From NCBI GenBank assembly GCA_946411385.1, contig CAMKDV010000006.1:1-64000 (forward strand): 64,000 bases of DNA. The letters are read 5' to 3'. Each line of letters starts with the position of its first letter. Position 1 is the stretch's first letter. This document shows positions 8,132 through 17,871 of this stretch, piece by piece. The notes under the pieces are model-generated. The model did not search any database. It had not been told where the DNA came from and saw only the letters and a list, made by a program, of their open reading frames with translations. The translations under genes and the position numbers were made by a program. Source of the DNA: an uncultured Bacteroidales bacterium. GTDB taxonomy: Bacteria; Bacteroidota; Bacteroidia; Bacteroidales; Paludibacteraceae.

Positions 8132-9706
8132 TTACTCTTGGGCGAACTGTTTTGCAGCCTCCAATCTACGGAAATGCAAGAGGTAGGTATGGGTATTGTC
8201 GTAATGAATGACGGGCGTAAAGAACTGCGGATAGGCCTGCACAGCGGGGAACAGGTAGTAGCCGGTAGAGGAGTAGCCCAGTGCATCGAGGATGACGTAG
8301 TCCACATTCTTCTTCACAAGATCGGCAATGAGCTCCTGTTTGTCCTGGGTGAACTTGTACACGACGCCGGGACGATCGGAATACAGGTAGAACATCTGCG
8401 GTTTGCGCGAGCAAATGACAGTTCCTTCCGGCGTCTTTTTCTTCACTTGCTCACCGATGGCAAAGAACTGCTTGTAGGGCATCGGAAAGCGCTGTTCGGC
8501 CAGTTTATGCTCCTCCAGCATACCCGGCTTGCAAGTGAAGAGGAGCAGCAACAGGGCAAAAGCCATCGCGGTATCCAGCCATGCAGGACGATGCTTTATA
8601 AGCGTGACCAAAGACCACAATCCCACCATCTCGGCAGCAGCCAGGAGAGGAAGAACAGTAGTAATATATCGGCTACCCGAAGGCGTGGAGAAGAGCGAGA
8701 TCAATCCGAGCGTAGCGGCAATGTAGAGTATCATCACCCAACGCCATTTGCCCATATTCCAGCACCCATAGATCATCACGCAGATCAGCACAGCGCCCAT
8801 CAGATATATGCCGAATGAATACGCGGGCGCATCGGGATTGGCATTCGCAAAGGGAAAGACGGTATTAGGTATAGCCTGGAAGAGGAGCATTTGCAGGGTA
8901 TCGAAGAAGCGGTGGATCATCTCGGGCACAGAGATTGTACCCTGTTCGGGTCGCCAGGGATTGGCCTGCATCATGGCATCCAGATAGCGGTTGCCGTTCA
9001 GCCCGAGCGCCGCGTTGCGCAGCTTCCATGGCAGGTAACCCAGCACGAAACCTACGAAGGTCACGCCCGAGGCAGCCCAGCGGCGACGCACCAGCAGCGC
9101 CAAGAGTACACCGGCAATCATAGCCAGGCCTTGCGTACGGATATGATAGTTGAGCACGACTGCCATAATCATCAGATAGAGCCATGGCGATTTGAGTTCG
9201 CTCCACCATGTGTCTTCTTTTTCAGCCATCCGCACCATCGCGTAGAGCACAACCATCGAGGTGAAGAGGAAGGATGCCTCGCTCATCATCATCGTAGAGA
9301 AATGGAAGAGCCTGGGCAGGAAGGCACCGGAGACCGCCGCCGTGAACGCTATGGGCATCGGCAAGCCGGTACGCATCAGGCCGAAATAGAGCAGCAGCAA
9401 CGAGAGGAGCACAAAGATTTCGTTCAGCCACTTCTGCGCCACGATACTATCCGTGATCATCCTGAGCGGCGTCATGAGCAGCGGATACCCCGGAGGAAAG
9501 CCGTTGGTAGCAGGAGCACCGGGAGCCGACAGATCGCAATACCCTTCCCCACTCGCCAGTGATGAAGCGTAGATGTAATAACTGAAATTGTCGCCGTTCA
9601 AGTCAGGCTTTTCGTTGAACGTATACTTGGCTATACCGAACCAAGCCACCGCAATGAGCAGCGGGAAAACGATGTATTTGATAGCAGTTGTCTTATTCAT
9701 AGGCAT
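8132..9706 (-). CDS. Polytopic glycosyltransferase, GT39/ArnT-like
   Basis: A 524-residue inner-membrane protein with about ten hydrophobic segments. After the first segment it has the extracytoplasmic loop with the acidic pair expected for the PMT_2/ArnT superfamily (PDLNGDNFSYY). These enzymes transfer a sugar from a polyprenyl-phosphate carrier to a glycan, lipid or protein on the periplasmic face. The C-terminal ~110 residues form a soluble periplasmic domain. Acceptor and donor cannot be read from sequence. It lies 29 bp downstream of a GtrA-family gene, which is a lipid-linked-sugar flippase candidate, and this supports a role in surface-glycan decoration. A second in-frame ATG two codons in is equally good as a start. 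Confidence 0.75.
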   Translation of the reverse strand: MPMNKTTAIKYIVFPLLIAVAWFGIAKYTFNEKPDLNGDNFSYYIYASSLASGEGYCDLSAPGAPATNGFPPGYPLLMTPLRMITDSIVAQKWLNEIFVLLSLLLLYFGLMRTGLPMPIAFTAAVSGAFLPRLFHFSTMMMSEASFLFTSMVVLYAMVRMAEKEDTWWSELKSPWLYLMIMAVVLNYHIRTQGLAMIAGVLLALLVRRRWAASGVTFVGFVLGYLPWKLRNAALGLNGNRYLDAMMQANPWRPEQGTISVPEMIHRFFDTLQMLLFQAIPNTVFPFANANPDAPAYSFGIYLMGAVLICVMIYGCWNMGKWRWVMILYIAATLGLISLFSTPSGSRYITTVLPLLAAAEMVGLWSLVTLIKHRPAWLDTAMAFALLLLLFTCKPGMLEEHKLAEQRFPMPYKQFFAIGEQVKKKTPEGTVICSRKPQMFYLYSDRPGVVYKFTQDKQELIADLVKKNVDYVILDALGYSSTGYYLFPAVQAYPQFFTPVIHYDNTHTYLLHFRRLEAAKQFAQE

Positions 9707-9716
9707 ATAGGATGAG

Positions 9717-9736
9717 ATCAGCCAAAACTGGCTGAT
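9717..9736. repeat. Interspersed palindrome ATCAGCCA-N4-TGGCTGAT
   Basis: A copy of the palindrome also found at 7932 and 20380. It lies in the short gap between the GtrA and glycosyltransferase genes and touches the GtrA stop codon. Confidence 0.7.
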
Positions 9737-10155
9737 TAGTTGAAGATAATGAATTTACGCGCAAAGAAATTCCAGCAGAAGACGATACCGGTGGAGATGA
9801 GCTTGCTGAGCATATAATGGATAGCAATCAGATCAGTGGCGACATACATGATCAGTTCGTTCAGCCCCAGACCGATCACGCCTATCAAGGCAAACACAAG
9901 AAACTCCACCCAGGGTTTGGCACTCCTATTCTTGTTAAACACCCACGAGATGCTGAGCAGGTAGTTCACCGTAAGACCTATGATGAACGCTATGGCTGCC
10001 GACCACAGGTAGTGCAGCCCCACATAATGCGTGAGCACAAACAGCGAGCCGTAGTCCGCCACAAACGCCACTCCGCCCACAAAACCGTAGCGCAGCAGTT
10101 GCAGCCAGATATTGGTTGTGGGCTCTACAAACAATCTTCTAAATAACTCTTTCAC
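9736..10155 (-). CDS. GtrA family membrane protein
   Basis: A 139-residue protein with four predicted transmembrane helices: FVGGVAFVADYGSLFVL, LWSAAIAFIIGLTVNYLLS, FLVFALIGVIGLGLNELI, and a last one near the C-terminus (GIVFCWNFFARKFIIF). The pattern and the final NFxxRKxxIF motif are those of the GtrA/DPMS family, proposed to move polyprenyl-phosphate-linked sugars across the inner membrane. It sits between the FAD-dependent protein and the GT39-like transferase in one operon, which suggests it supplies the transferase with its lipid-linked donor. Confidence 0.85.
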   Translation of the reverse strand: MKELFRRLFVEPTTNIWLQLLRYGFVGGVAFVADYGSLFVLTHYVGLHYLWSAAIAFIIGLTVNYLLSISWVFNKNRSAKPWVEFLVFALIGVIGLGLNELIMYVATDLIAIHYMLSKLISTGIVFCWNFFARKFIIFN

Positions 10156-10181
10156 GCTTGACCTATTTATCCTCTATATGA

Positions 10182-11822
10182 TCATTCTTCCTCTTCCGTC
10201 TTCTTGCTCTCGTGGTACTCGGTCTCGGTATTGACGTTCCAGACGGCAGACTTATCCTCAATCTGACCGCTCTTGAGCAGCGTGACGCACTCCATAGCCG
10301 TAGCCATCGAGTGATCCATATTGTTGTAGCGGTGCTGACCGTTACGGCCGAGGCAGAAGATGTTGGGTATACCATCCAGAAACGCTTTGACGGTATCCAA
10401 CTGATAGTACGAGCCGTAGTACGCCGGATAGGCTTTCTTGACGCGCACATGGCACGCATCTTTGACGGCATCGGGGGCTATCACGTCGATCTTTACCAGT
10501 TCGTCAGTAGCCATCCGGATGAAGTCCTCGCTCGGCATCTGCCACAGGTCATCACCCTCGCTGGCGAAATACTCCAGGCCGATCCACATCGTGTGCTCGT
10601 AATCCTTGACCAGATAGGGCGACCAGTTGTTGAAGATCTGCAAGCGACCTATCTTCACGTCGCGCTCCTGAATGTATATCCACGTATCCGGCACGCGCTG
10701 CGCGTAGGTCTTGAGTTTCGTCTCGTTGGTAATCTTCATACGGTCGACAAGCAGGCCAACGGTGATAAAATCCCTGTAGGGCAGCGTAGATGCCACCTGC
10801 TGCACCTCTGCCGGCACATCGATGCCGCGGATGGCTGCTATCAGATCCTTGATAGGCATCGTGGAGAGGAAATAGTCGCACGCGATGATCTCTTCCGTGC
10901 CGTCGGAATGACGCACCGTCACCTCTTTGACTGCCGATTGCTCACAACGCACGGCAACCACCTCGCTATCCAGCCTTACCTCGCCGCCATTATCCTTGAT
11001 CTCGGCGGCTACGGTCTGCCATAGTTGTCCGGGACCGTATTTGGGATAGATATATTGCTCGATGAGCGAGGTCTCCACTTTTTTCTCGTCCTTGGTACCG
11101 AACGCCTTCTCGAGCATATCACGCAGCACGGCACGTACGCTGAGCCCTTTGACGCGCTGGCTGCCCCAGTCGGCACCCAGTTTGGACGGATGAACGCCCC
11201 ATACTTTCTCGGTATAGCCCTCGAAGAACATCTCGTAGAGCGGACGGCCGAAGCGGTTGATGTAGAAATTCTCCAGGCTATCCTCCGGCAGCTTGTGGAT
11301 GCACGACCACAGGTAGCCGAAACCCGCCTTCATCGTGCGTAGCAAACCCATGTTGAGGAAGGTCTCCTTCTTCATGGAGATGGGATAATCGAAGAACTTT
11401 CGGAGGAAGAAGATGCGGCTCACGCGGTGGCGGAAGAGCATCACCCTATCCTCTTTCTCGGGATCGGGACCGTTCTTCACCAGCGGTTTGTCGTCCAAAT
11501 TGAGGAGTATATCATCTTTGGATCGGCTGCCCTGCAGCGGCATCATCGTGCGCCACCAGCGCATAATACGTTCGTCTTTGGAGAAGAAGCGGTGACCGCC
11601 CAGATCCATCCGGTTGCCCTTGTACTCCACCGTCTGCGATATGCCGCCAATGTTCATCGAAGCCTCGCACACAATGGGATGTATACTGGTCTGCTTGAGA
11701 AGCTCGTAGGCTGCCGTCAGTCCTGCCGGACCGGCACCGGCAATCACTGCTACGCGTCGGCTTACGACGGAGCTGTCCTGTGCCGACACTTGTGATTTGT
11801 CTTGTATGGTTGATTTAGCCAT
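10182..11822 (-). CDS. FAD/NAD(P)-binding amine-oxidase-like protein
   Basis: A 546-residue protein. The N-terminal Rossmann motif ([19 protein letters not shown], near residue 25) binds FAD. The following [14 protein letters not shown] is typical of the protoporphyrinogen-oxidase/UDP-galactopyranose-mutase-like group. Proteins of this group occur in glycan and lipopolysaccharide clusters as flavin-dependent sugar or lipid modifiers. The operon context with GtrA and a GT39-like transferase agrees. The actual substrate is unknown. It is 26 bp upstream of GtrA and 23 bp downstream of the DUF2520 gene. Confidence 0.75.
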   Translation of the reverse strand: MAKSTIQDKSQVSAQDSSVVSRRVAVIAGAGPAGLTAAYELLKQTSIHPIVCEASMNIGGISQTVEYKGNRMDLGGHRFFSKDERIMRWWRTMMPLQGSRSKDDILLNLDDKPLVKNGPDPEKEDRVMLFRHRVSRIFFLRKFFDYPISMKKETFLNMGLLRTMKAGFGYLWSCIHKLPEDSLENFYINRFGRPLYEMFFEGYTEKVWGVHPSKLGADWGSQRVKGLSVRAVLRDMLEKAFGTKDEKKVETSLIEQYIYPKYGPGQLWQTVAAEIKDNGGEVRLDSEVVAVRCEQSAVKEVTVRHSDGTEEIIACDYFLSTMPIKDLIAAIRGIDVPAEVQQVASTLPYRDFITVGLLVDRMKITNETKLKTYAQRVPDTWIYIQERDVKIGRLQIFNNWSPYLVKDYEHTMWIGLEYFASEGDDLWQMPSEDFIRMATDELVKIDVIAPDAVKDACHVRVKKAYPAYYGSYYQLDTVKAFLDGIPNIFCLGRNGQHRYNNMDHSMATAMECVTLLKSGQIEDKSAVWNVNTETEYHESKKTEEEE

Positions 11823-11845
11823 AATGAGTTATACTGTTGTGATTG

Positions 11846-12610
11846 TTACTTTGTATTGTCGGCAATATATGCGCTGAGCATCTCGTACAGCGCTGCGGGA
11901 ACGGGTGTGCTTAATGCCTTGTTCGGTCCGGACTGCAAGGCGCGCAGGATATCCAGATGATGCGCCATCACCTCGGCATCATGGCGTACGGCAGGACCTG
12001 TCTGCGCATCGCGCGGGGCAAGGCTGTGCACCTTGGCGGCAGTGCGGTCGATGAGGGGCAGCAGAGCTGAGAACGGGATGGATGTACCTGCCAGCACATC
12101 AGCAGCAATGCGGTACATGCAGTTGGTGAAATTGTTGGCAAACACCCCAGCCACATGCAGCCTTTCGCGTTCGGCTTGCGAGGCTTCGAATACGCGTGGC
12201 GAGAGCGCCAGCGATAGCGTATACATCGCACTGATATCGTCAATGCCACGCGCCTCGATGAAGATGGGCACATCCGTAAAGTCGGCTATCGGAGCGGCTT
12301 TGCTGAATGACTGGAACGGATACATCACACCGCAATGCGGTTTGTCCTGACCATAGACGGAGAGCGGCACGGTGCCGGAAGTATGTACATGCAACACACG
12401 CAGAGGTACACGCACGGCGCGGATAACCTCAGGCAACACCGTATCACATACCGCATAGATGAGCACATCCGTACTCTCACTGATCGGCTCATCTTCAGGT
12501 GACGTCAAGAGGGTGTGTGCGCTGAGCATCGGCACTTGTATACCTTTGGCAGCAAATGCCTCGTGCAGACTGGTTGCCACGTTGCCGTGACCTATGATAG
12601 CTATTCTCAT
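11846..12610 (-). CDS. Rossmann/DUF2520 oxidoreductase-like protein
   Basis: 254 residues. The N-terminal Rossmann fold has MRIAIIGHGNVATSL, an NAD(P)-binding loop. The C-terminal part is the all-helical DUF2520 domain (ERERLHVAGVFANNFTNCMY is its usual block). The family resembles F420/NADP-dependent oxidoreductases and ketopantoate-reductase-like enzymes, but its substrate is not established. I start it at 12610 because this ATG overlaps the preceding stop as ATGA, implying translational coupling with the M20 peptidase. The longer in-frame extension to 12655 would lie inside that gene. Confidence 0.8.
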   Translation of the reverse strand: MRIAIIGHGNVATSLHEAFAAKGIQVPMLSAHTLLTSPEDEPISESTDVLIYAVCDTVLPEVIRAVRVPLRVLHVHTSGTVPLSVYGQDKPHCGVMYPFQSFSKAAPIADFTDVPIFIEARGIDDISAMYTLSLALSPRVFEASQAERERLHVAGVFANNFTNCMYRIAADVLAGTSIPFSALLPLIDRTAAKVHSLAPRDAQTGPAVRHDAEVMAHHLDILRALQSGPNKALSTPVPAALYEMLSAYIADNTK

Positions 12611-14010
12611 AACGCTTTGTAAAACTCCGTGACGGCTATTATACCTTTCTCCCACACCTCCAGATCCATGCTTTCGTTGGGCGAGTGGATGGCATTCTGC
12701 TCCAGGCCAAAGCCCATCAGGATGGTCTTGACGCCCAGCACGCGTTCGAACTCGGCGATGATAGGAATGCTCCCACCCCGTCGCGCCGCTATGGGGCGCT
12801 TGCCGAACGCAAGCTCAAATCCTTTCTCCGCCGCTTTGTAGGCAGGCAGGTCCAGCGGGCAGAGATACGCCTCGCCGCCATGCATGGGGGTGACGGTCAC
12901 GCGCACACCTTTGGGTGCGATGGCGGCAACATAGTCGATGAACTGACGGGAGATCTTCTCATGGTTCTGGTCAGCTACCAGCCGGCATGACACTTTGGCG
13001 TAGGCTTTGGCGGGCAGCACCGTCTTTGACCCTTCACCCGTATAGCCGCCCCATATACCGCATATATCGAACGACGGGCGACACGCATTGCGCTCCAGGG
13101 TAACGTAGCCTTCCTCGCCAAACAGTTCGTCCACATCGATGGCACGCTTGTAGAGCTGCTCGTCGAACGGTATCTCACGAATCATAGCTCGCTCCGCTTC
13201 GGGGATGGGCAACACGTCGTCGTAGAAATGCGGGATGGTTATTCGTCCGCGGTCGTCAATAATCTTAGAAAGTATCTCCGTAAGCGCATTGATGGGGTTC
13301 TTGACAGCACCGCCGAAATGACCGGAATGCAAATCACGGTTAGGACCGGTCACTTCTATCTGCCAATAAGCCAACCCGCGTAGGCCGATAGTCAGCGAGG
13401 GAATATCTTTGGCTATCATCGATGTATCGCTCACAAGAATCACATCGCACGATAGCAGATCCTTGTGCTGCTCGATGAAGGCAGCCAGCGAAGGGGAGCC
13501 TATCTCTTCTTCACCTTCGAAGATGAATTTGACGTGACAAGGAGGATACTGCTTCGACAGTTCGGGATCAGCCCATATATGACGGACCATATACTCGAAC
13601 GCCTTGACCTGTATCATCGCCTGGCCTTTGTCGTCGTCAGCACCACGGGCATACAACCTGCCGTTGCGGACGGTCGGTTTCCAAGGATCGGACTGCCACA
13701 GCTCCAAAGGCGCTACCGGCATCACGTCGTAATGGCCGTAGACAAGGATGGTCTGGATGTGCTGATTGTCAGCAATATGCTGCGGAGCATACTGCCCGAA
13801 CACAAACGGATTGCCTTCCTTGGTAGGCGCCGACATCACCTCAGCACGCTGACAACCGGCAGCAAGCAGCAACTCCTGCCATCGCTCGGCACAACGACGC
13901 ATGTCGGCTTTGTGCTCCTGTTCGCAACTCACCGATGGAATACGCAGCAGCGACGCCCACTCATCCATCATCCGCGCCTTGTTGGCGCTTATATAGTCAG
14001 AGACGTTCAT
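12607..14010 (-). CDS. M20 family dipeptidase/metallopeptidase
   Basis: A 467-residue cytosolic zinc peptidase of the ArgE/DapE/CNDP-type M20 family. Metal and catalytic blocks are visible: VYGHYDVMP (first His-x-Asp), ARGADDDKGQ (bridging Asp) and KFIFEGEEEIGS (general-base Glu and a ligand). The lid or dimerisation domain carries DLHSGHFGG. Members of this subgroup cleave dipeptides, including non-standard ones. The start at 14010 is chosen because the promoter at 14034-14065 lies just upstream and homology begins at MNVSDYI. It leads a run of five minus-strand genes extending to 8132. Confidence 0.9.
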   Translation of the reverse strand: MNVSDYISANKARMMDEWASLLRIPSVSCEQEHKADMRRCAERWQELLLAAGCQRAEVMSAPTKEGNPFVFGQYAPQHIADNQHIQTILVYGHYDVMPVAPLELWQSDPWKPTVRNGRLYARGADDDKGQAMIQVKAFEYMVRHIWADPELSKQYPPCHVKFIFEGEEEIGSPSLAAFIEQHKDLLSCDVILVSDTSMIAKDIPSLTIGLRGLAYWQIEVTGPNRDLHSGHFGGAVKNPINALTEILSKIIDDRGRITIPHFYDDVLPIPEAERAMIREIPFDEQLYKRAIDVDELFGEEGYVTLERNACRPSFDICGIWGGYTGEGSKTVLPAKAYAKVSCRLVADQNHEKISRQFIDYVAAIAPKGVRVTVTPMHGGEAYLCPLDLPAYKAAEKGFELAFGKRPIAARRGGSIPIIAEFERVLGVKTILMGFGLEQNAIHSPNESMDLEVWEKGIIAVTEFYKAL

Positions 14011-14033
14011 AGCGAGATTTGATGTTTTGCATG

Positions 14034-14065
14034 CAAAGTTACAAAAAAATTCTGACATTTGCAAA
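14034..14065 (-). promoter_or_regulatory. Promoter of the M20 peptidase operon
   Basis: Minus strand TTTG (14065-14062), 20-base spacer, TAACTTTG (14041-14034). Confidence 0.8.
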
Positions 14066-14142
14066 TAATTTCCCACTTTTTACGAATATTCATCAAAAAG
14101 CACGATTTTCGGGGGTAAAATATCAGGAAAATGCACAAAAAA

Positions 14143-14174
14143 TTTGCAAATGTCATTTTTTTTTAGTAATTTTG
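14143..14174 (+). promoter_or_regulatory. Promoter of the DUF4831-DUF4835-recN run
   Basis: TTTG (14143-14146), 20-base spacer, TAATTTTG (14167-14174), 69 bp before the ATG at 14243. It diverges from the promoter at 14034-14065. Confidence 0.75.
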
Positions 14175-14242
14175 TACGGGTTTGTGCGGAGAAGCGTCTG
14201 CATCAGTCCCACCAGATCAACGAAACGAGACAGATCATAGAT

Positions 14243-15295
14243 ATGAAAACAATTATCCGAAGAGCAATCCCTATGCTGATAGCAGCGTTGCCGTGGCTGC
14301 ATTGCGGCGCACTGACGCTGCCGGAGAATGCGCCGGTACTGGTGTACAACATGCCGCTGACGCATATAGATTTTGTAATTGAATATGACGAGATAGTCAC
14401 TGAGGTAGGACCGTTCTACCAGTACTCAGAGCGCTATCTGGGCACGAAAGACGTGATTACCAAAGCCGAGAAGCAATATGTGCTGACCGGTGTACATGCC
14501 AAGATGGAAGCGAGCGCCGATGCGTCGCGATCTTATGTACTGGAGGACAAATCGGGCAAGCTGTCGCTGCTGACCTTCACGCCCTACGGCACATTGGCAG
14601 GATACAACGTATCGGAGCCGAAAGCAGGGATGCAGCCCATGCCTAAAGCCGACTGCCCGAAGCCGAAAGCCGACAATGGCAGCGCGCCGCACCTGATGCC
14701 GCTGCTGGAAGAGCAACTGATGGCATCATCGCGCGCCAAGATGGCGGAAGGTGCTGCCAAACAGATCTACCGCGTTAGGGAGATGCGGCTGAACCTGATT
14801 GGCGGAGAGGTGGATCACGCTCCGGCTGACGGCGAAGCGCTACGCCTTATGCTGCAAGCACTGGATGAGCGCGAGAAAGAGCTGATAGCGCTGTTTGTAG
14901 GCACGAAGAGCATCAAGCATCACTTCTATGTAGTTCGCTATACGCCTCAGGCTGAGGGCAAGAACACGGATAAGGTGCTGATACGCTTCAGCAAACATTT
15001 CGGCATCGTGGCAGCTGACGACCTGAGCGGCGAGCCTCTGACGCTGCACCTGGCAGCCACCAAGCACAAACTGGAGACGCCGGAGAAAGAAGCCAAGCTG
15101 TCGCCTACCCTCTACTATAACATCGCGGGTGAAGCAGCCATGACGGTTACCTACCAGGACGCAACGCTGCTCAGCAGACAAGCGGCTATCGCGCAATGGG
15201 GCGTATCCGTTCCGCTGAACAGCTCGATGCTGGATGGCCACATACAAATCGTTTTTGACCCCTTGACGGGAAATATTGTATCGATAGAAAAGTGA
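14243..15295 (+). CDS. DUF4831 family exported protein
   Basis: 350 residues with an N-terminal signal-peptide-like segment (MKTIIRRAIPMLIAALPWL). Next comes a segment typical of DUF4831 (VEYDE-like IEYDEIVTEVGPFYQYSERYLG), a family largely confined to Bacteroidetes and without known function. The start at 14243 is the first ATG that directly precedes a signal peptide; the longer frame from 14144 would overlap the promoter. Its stop overlaps the GTG start of the DUF4835 gene, so the two are coupled. It is probably periplasmic or envelope-associated. Confidence 0.8.
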   Translation: MKTIIRRAIPMLIAALPWLHCGALTLPENAPVLVYNMPLTHIDFVIEYDEIVTEVGPFYQYSERYLGTKDVITKAEKQYVLTGVHAKMEASADASRSYVLEDKSGKLSLLTFTPYGTLAGYNVSEPKAGMQPMPKADCPKPKADNGSAPHLMPLLEEQLMASSRAKMAEGAAKQIYRVREMRLNLIGGEVDHAPADGEALRLMLQALDEREKELIALFVGTKSIKHHFYVVRYTPQAEGKNTDKVLIRFSKHFGIVAADDLSGEPLTLHLAATKHKLETPEKEAKLSPTLYYNIAGEAAMTVTYQDATLLSRQAAIAQWGVSVPLNSSMLDGHIQIVFDPLTGNIVSIEK

Positions 15296-16206
15296 AAAGA
15301 ATACTGATTTGCATCATCGCAGCTGCATGTACGCTCCTATGCTCGGCACAGGAGCTCAACTGCCGCGTGACGGTGAACAGCGACAAGATTGAAGGCTCGA
15401 ACAAACAGGCGTTCCAGACCTTGCAGAAGTCCGTGGAGGACTATATCAACACCTCCAAATGGACGAACATGACCTTTGCCGAGAGCGAACGCATCGAATG
15501 CAGTATGCTGATCGTAGTGGCAAGCGTGACGGACAACGAGTATGTATGCGAGATGACGCTCCAGAGCCGTCGGCCCGTGTACGGCACATCCTATACCACG
15601 CCTGTGCTGAACCTCAAAGACAAATATTTCAATTTCACCTATCAGGAGTTCGACCGCTTGGAGTACCAACAGCAGACGTTCACCACGAACCTCACCGCGA
15701 TGCTGGCATACTACTGCTACCTGGTTATCGGCTACGATCTGGCTACGTTCTCACGAATGGGCGGACAAGGATGCTTTGATGCTTGCGAAGCTATCGTGCA
15801 GACATGTCAGGGAGCCAGCATGAGCGAAGCGGAACAGAAAGGCTGGCTGGCTTACGACCGCGACAGCGGTAACCGCAACCGGTATGCTCTCGTATCCAAC
15901 TTGAACGATGCAGCCTTCAAGCCATTCCGCGAATATATCTATGAGTACCACCGTCTGGGCTTGGACCAGATGGCAGCCAACGTGGCCAACGGCCGTGCAC
16001 GCATTGCAGAAGGCATCCCCATCCTGCACAAGGCACACACGGCACGGCCTGCGACATATATCGTTACGGTATTTCTGGACGCCAAAGCCGATGAGTTGGC
16101 AGACATCTTCAAAGGCGGAACGGAGAAAGAGAAACAAGAGGTATACGAGACGCTGATGCGCATCGACCCGACGCGGCAGCAGACGTATGAGAGGATGATT
16201 GATTAG
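15292..16206 (+). CDS. DUF4835 family exported protein
   Basis: 304 residues with a GTG start that overlaps the previous stop codon (GTGA). An N-terminal signal peptide ends near CSAQELNC. The body matches the Bacteroidetes DUF4835 family, whose members occur next to recN; here recN follows within 36 bp. The function is unknown. Features seen are an N-terminal beta-rich part (VTVNSDKIEGSNKQAF, LEKSVEDYIN-like) and a C-terminal helical part. Confidence 0.8.
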   Translation: MKRILICIIAAACTLLCSAQELNCRVTVNSDKIEGSNKQAFQTLQKSVEDYINTSKWTNMTFAESERIECSMLIVVASVTDNEYVCEMTLQSRRPVYGTSYTTPVLNLKDKYFNFTYQEFDRLEYQQQTFTTNLTAMLAYYCYLVIGYDLATFSRMGGQGCFDACEAIVQTCQGASMSEAEQKGWLAYDRDSGNRNRYALVSNLNDAAFKPFREYIYEYHRLGLDQMAANVANGRARIAEGIPILHKAHTARPATYIVTVFLDAKADELADIFKGGTEKEKQEVYETLMRIDPTRQQTYERMID

Positions 16207-16241
16207 TTTAGTGTTTAGTGTTTAGAGTTTAGAGGTTAGAG
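16204..16241. repeat. Degenerate TTTAG(A/T)G repeat between DUF4835 and recN
   Basis: The whole gap is filled with five or six irregular units related to GTTTAGTGTTTAGAG. It ends exactly at the recN GTG codon and belongs to the interspersed A+T-rich repeat set of this genome. Confidence 0.7.
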
Positions 16242-17831
16242 GTGTTACGGCATTTGAGTATACATAACTACGCGCTGATAGCTCATATGGAGCTGGAGCT
16301 GGGCGAGGGTTTCACCGTACTGACGGGTGAGACCGGTGCCGGCAAGAGTATCCTGCTGGGTGCGTTGGCGCTGGTGATGGGAGCCAAAGCCGACACGAAG
16401 ACCATCACCGAGGGCGAGGAGCGATGCGTGATAGAGGCTACGTTTGTCGACCATGGCGAGGAACTGCTCATCCGTCGCGAACTGAGCCGTAACGGCCGTT
16501 CACGATCGTTTGTGAACGACGAGGTGGTGAGCATGGCAGAACTCAAATCGCTCAGTACGCGCCTCATAGATATCCACTCGCAACACCAGAATCTGCTGCT
16601 TGGCGACAGCGGTTTTCAGACGGACGTGGTGGATGCCATCGCCCACAATCAAACAGAGCGAGACGCCTATGCTACCCGCTACGAGGTATTCAACACCGCC
16701 GACGAGGCTCTTCGCAGCCTAAAAACAGAGGCAGCCAAAGCGCAGAAAGAAGCCGATTATATCCTATTCCAACTTGGTCAGCTGCAAGAAGCGCACTTGC
16801 AAGCAGGGGAACAGGAGGAGCTGGACAAAGAGGAATATACCCTATCCCACGCCGAGGATATACGCATGCATATCAGCGAGGCTATTGCCCTGTTGGACGG
16901 CGACAACGGTTCGCTGCTGCAAGCCTTGCACAGCATCCATTTGAGCGACGTATCAGCCGAACTGCAAGAGCGCATCGAGAGCAGCTATATCGAGCTGAAA
17001 GATATAACGGACGAGCTATCGCACACGCTGAGTAACACCGTAGCGGATCCGCAACGGCTGGCAGAAGTACAAGAGCGCCAGATGCTGCTGCAGTCGCTGA
17101 TGCACAAGTTCAACTGCCGGACGGTGGACGAACTGATAGCCGAGCAAGAGCGATTGGCACAACAAGCAGAGAAACTGGACAGCTATGATGAGCAGATAGC
17201 ACAACTGACCGCTGAGCGCGACAAAGCGTTTGCCAAAATGGAGAAAGCAGCCGAGGCGCTCACAAAAAGCCGGCTATCGGTTTGCAAACCGATAGCCGAA
17301 CATCTGATGAGCGACCTGAGCGAACTGGGTATAGCCCATGCCAACATGGCGGTACAGATCACGCCGGCTGATGATTATACGCCTTCAGGACACGACACAG
17401 TGGACTTCCTGTTCGCAGCCAACCTGGGGCAGACGATGCAACGCGTAGCCGACGTGGCATCCGGAGGCGAGACGGCTCGTATCATGCTCGCCATCAAAGC
17501 TCTGACAGCCGATACGACAGCCTTGCCTACCATCATCTTTGATGAGATAGATACGGGCGTCAGCGGCAGTACCGCCACACGGATGGGACAGATACTGATG
17601 CGCATGGGAATGAGCCGCCAGGTGATAGCCATCACCCATCTGCCGCAGATAGCCGCCCTAGGCAAGCAGCACCTGAAAGTATACAAGCAGGATACAGCCA
17701 CTCGCACCGAGACGCATATCTCCCCACTCCGGCATGAGGAGCGCATCCGCGAGATAGCCGCGCTGATGAGTTCGGGCGCACCCACCGAAGCAGCCCTACA
17801 TACAGCTGCCGAACTGCTCGGACAAGGATAG
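16242..17831 (+). CDS. recN: DNA repair protein RecN
   Basis: A 529-residue SMC-like ATPase that acts in double-strand-break repair. The N-terminal Walker A is GETGAGKS (near residue 32). A long central coiled-coil region follows (about residues 150-360). The C-terminal Walker B/signature is DEIDTGVSG with ASGGETARIMLA just before it. The start is GTG and is set directly against the A+T-rich repeat; the homologous N-terminus (LRHLSIHNYALI) supports it. The length is slightly shorter than the usual ~550. Confidence 0.93.
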   Translation: MLRHLSIHNYALIAHMELELGEGFTVLTGETGAGKSILLGALALVMGAKADTKTITEGEERCVIEATFVDHGEELLIRRELSRNGRSRSFVNDEVVSMAELKSLSTRLIDIHSQHQNLLLGDSGFQTDVVDAIAHNQTERDAYATRYEVFNTADEALRSLKTEAAKAQKEADYILFQLGQLQEAHLQAGEQEELDKEEYTLSHAEDIRMHISEAIALLDGDNGSLLQALHSIHLSDVSAELQERIESSYIELKDITDELSHTLSNTVADPQRLAEVQERQMLLQSLMHKFNCRTVDELIAEQERLAQQAEKLDSYDEQIAQLTAERDKAFAKMEKAAEALTKSRLSVCKPIAEHLMSDLSELGIAHANMAVQITPADDYTPSGHDTVDFLFAANLGQTMQRVADVASGGETARIMLAIKALTADTTALPTIIFDEIDTGVSGSTATRMGQILMRMGMSRQVIAITHLPQIAALGKQHLKVYKQDTATRTETHISPLRHEERIREIAALMSSGAPTEAALHTAAELLGQG

Positions 17832-17871
17832 ATAACAAGACAAAACACGATTAACCATAAAACATACTACC

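Noticed and set aside
6027..8186. A 719-codon plus-strand open frame
   Set aside because: It lies opposite dnaK and follows its codon pattern; the translation has no motif. It is an antisense shadow.
7979..8818. A 279-codon plus-strand open frame near dnaK
   Set aside because: Most of it is antisense to the glycosyltransferase gene, and its start lies in the dnaK upstream hairpin.
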